Origin: Candidatus Thiodiazotropha sp. LNASS1
GTDB taxonomy: Bacteria > Pseudomonadota > Gammaproteobacteria > Chromatiales > Chromatiaceae
DNA: 64,000 bases
Direction: 5' to 3'
Assembly (NCBI RefSeq): GCF_964212655.1
Contig: NZ_OZ156465.1
Location: 806,001 to 870,000, forward strand
Shown here: positions 62,727 to 64,000 of the stretch, piece after piece
How positions within the stretch are numbered: the first letter of the stretch is position 1
How the letters are laid out: every line of letters begins with the position of its first letter
Notes under the pieces: model-generated
The model's input: the letters and a program-made list of their open reading frames with translations, nothing else
What the model was told of the DNA's origin: nothing
Databases searched by the model: none
Program-made: the position numbers and the translations under genes

Positions 62727-63808
62727 GCGGTTTCAAGTAATAACTGCAATTCAATTACGCAACGAGCAAATCTTCTCGCTGCCCCATAAATAGTTCATTC
62801 GGTGACCTGTTGCCTCTTGTAGCTCTTGGTCTATTGTTGAGGCGGCTCATTACATGCTCAATTTGAGCATCAGTCACCTGGTTAAAGTCAGTACCCTTAG
62901 GAAAATACTGTCTGATCAATCCATTCGTATTTTCATTGATCCCACGCTCCCACGATGCATATGGGTGGGCAAAATAGATATCGGCTCCCAATCCTTCAGC
63001 GATAGTTTCATGCCTGGCAAATTCAAGGCCATTATCCAAAGTGATCGTTTTCAATCTATCCTTCAGGTGCTGCAAACCCTGAACGGCTGCTTCAGCCAGA
63101 AGATCTGCCCGCTTGCCAGTTAATCTCACAATCACGGTATACAGCGTTTTACGCTCAACCATAGTCAATAGCGCACTTCTGCGCCCCTTGCCAATGATGG
63201 TATCTCCCTCCCAATCACCAATACGAATCCCTCTGTCGACAACCATTGGGCGATCATCAATGCTGACCCGGCCCTTGATCTTTCCACGCCGATCATAGCT
63301 ACCATAGCGCTTACGATATGGTTTTGAGGCAACTCTCAGGTGCGTGTACAAATTACCACCGCTTTCCTTATCAGCATAAATCAGCTGATACACTGTTTCA
63401 TGATGCAATGAGATGCCTTTGTGTCTGGCCAGATAGCTCACGACTTGCTGTGGGCTTAATTCCTGACGAATCAATGACTCAATGGCACTTATGACATCAC
63501 GGGTCACTTTGCGGGCCTTATAGGCCCCTTTGCGCCGTGCATCTGACAACCTTTGCGCTTGTTTTGGCCTGTATCCACGCAATCCTTGGTTGCGCCTCAG
63601 CTCACGACTGATGGTGGAGGGACTTCGCCCCACCAGACCTGCAATCTCTTTCTGCGAATGTCCGGCTTTCTTTAGCATGAAAATTTGATATCGTTCATTC
63701 TCGGTCAGCTGGTTGTAGCTCATAAGTGCTTCATCTCTTGGTCGGGAGAAGCGCTGACTCTACCAGCTGGCCTCTCTTCTACCAATTGCACTTATTATCC
63801 GAAACCGC
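62727..63808 (-). mobile_element. IS30-family insertion sequence
   Basis: About 1.08 kb. Ends match as imperfect inverted repeats: left GCGGTTTCAAGTAATAACTG and, reading inward from the right, GCGGTTTCGGATAATAAGTG, both continuing CAATT. One transposase gene fills it. No clear target duplication is visible at the borders. Confidence 0.85.
62755..63723 (-). CDS. IS30-family transposase
   Basis: 322 residues, full length. N-terminal helix-turn-helix (YNQLTENERYQIFMLKKAGHSQKEIAGLVGRSPSTISRELRRN) and the DDE integrase core: IGDWEGDTIIG, ITLDNGLEFARHE and ERGINENTNGLIRQYFPKG. Nothing is broken, so the element may be active. Confidence 0.95.
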   Translation of the reverse strand: MSYNQLTENERYQIFMLKKAGHSQKEIAGLVGRSPSTISRELRRNQGLRGYRPKQAQRLSDARRKGAYKARKVTRDVISAIESLIRQELSPQQVVSYLARHKGISLHHETVYQLIYADKESGGNLYTHLRVASKPYRKRYGSYDRRGKIKGRVSIDDRPMVVDRGIRIGDWEGDTIIGKGRRSALLTMVERKTLYTVIVRLTGKRADLLAEAAVQGLQHLKDRLKTITLDNGLEFARHETIAEGLGADIYFAHPYASWERGINENTNGLIRQYFPKGTDFNQVTDAQIEHVMSRLNNRPRATRGNRSPNELFMGQREDLLVA

Positions 63809-64000
63809 CAATCATGAATATCCGATGTCTGAAAATAACATGAAAAAATAGTGAGATGAGAACATTTATTTCAGTGCGGGTGAGCTCACTACGCACCGCT
63901 CCGATCTAATAAAGTTAACATTGATCAAAACAGACCAAAGGTCTCTAGATGGCCGATAGCGGCAGTATTATAAATTACTGTGCTTAGGTTTTATGCAAGT
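63809..64000. other. Window end, no feature seen
   Basis: 192 bp beyond the insertion sequence, with no gene start or terminator that I can support. Confidence 0.3.

Noticed and set aside
62727-63808. Target-site duplication of the IS30 element
   Set aside because: Flanking bases do not form a clear direct repeat, so I did not claim one.
1-64000. CRISPR array, tRNA or rRNA genes
   Set aside because: No regularly spaced direct repeats and no tRNA or rRNA signature were noticed; a covariance-model scan would be needed to exclude a tRNA.

Overview
The window looks like chromosome of a free-living or symbiotic sulfur-oxidising gammaproteobacterium that also oxidises alcohols or C1 compounds. 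The evidence is gammaproteobacterial-style operons (pst, degP, hsp20, copAB), a tusA–dsrE2 sulfur-trafficking pair, a quinoprotein (PQQ) dehydrogenase accessory cluster with SoxYZ-like and SoxH-like relay proteins, an NAD-type formate dehydrogenase and a methanopterin-reductase-like flavoprotein. The taxonomic placement (Chromatiales/Sedimenticola/Thiodiazotropha-like) is inference. I saw no rRNA, tRNA or CRISPR array.

Region 1 (1–18.8 kb) is a C1/alcohol-oxidation block: the end of a probable MoxJ-like binding protein, a CxxxCW rhodanese-like protein, a PQQ-associated ABC exporter with beta-propeller and binding protein, several small periplasmic proteins, a SoxYZ-like carrier, a metallo-beta-lactamase-fold hydrolase, a two-gene formate dehydrogenase, folP, an AcoR-like sigma-54 activator and an AfpA/DmrB flavoprotein. 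At least five sequences with sigma-54 geometry (GG-N10-GC) lie in front of these genes, and the only bacterial enhancer-binding protein in the window is encoded among them, so they may form one local regulon. One of these promoters drives no protein gene and is followed by an intrinsic terminator about 225 nt downstream, suggesting a small RNA. A 35-bp repeat with GGCC ends, and a 233-bp MITE with the same ends, are seen only in this block.

Region 2 (19–28.5 kb) carries slipin–NfeD and a Pho-box-controlled pst operon. The operon has two unusual parts: a PhoU fused to a catalytically dead low-molecular-weight phosphatase domain, and two different PstB subunits with complementary losses of ATPase motifs. 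An M28 peptidase follows convergently.

Region 3 (29–36 kb) has a DUF2189 protein, an APC-like permease and a universal stress protein, then an accessory patch: an integrase inactivated by one in-frame stop codon, and a retron-like defence operon (reverse transcriptase plus ATPase–TOPRIM effector) with a foldable msr–msd-like RNA upstream.

Region 4 (36–43.4 kb) is sensory: an MCP with an HBM-type sensor, a membrane diguanylate cyclase and a PAS–GAF–GGDEF–EAL protein, with a diverged intergenic repeat present twice. Region 5 (43.7–54.5 kb) has a lipoprotein hydrolase, DegP-type protease, two Hsp20 chaperones, a copper-resistance cluster (DUF4399, DUF411, cytochrome c, CopB, CopA, CopL-like) and a TetR–TusA–DsrE2 sulfur module with two identical operators. 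Region 6 (54.6–64 kb) has a LapA-like adhesin, an unknown protein, a large propeller–M28–PDZ peptidase and an IS30 element.
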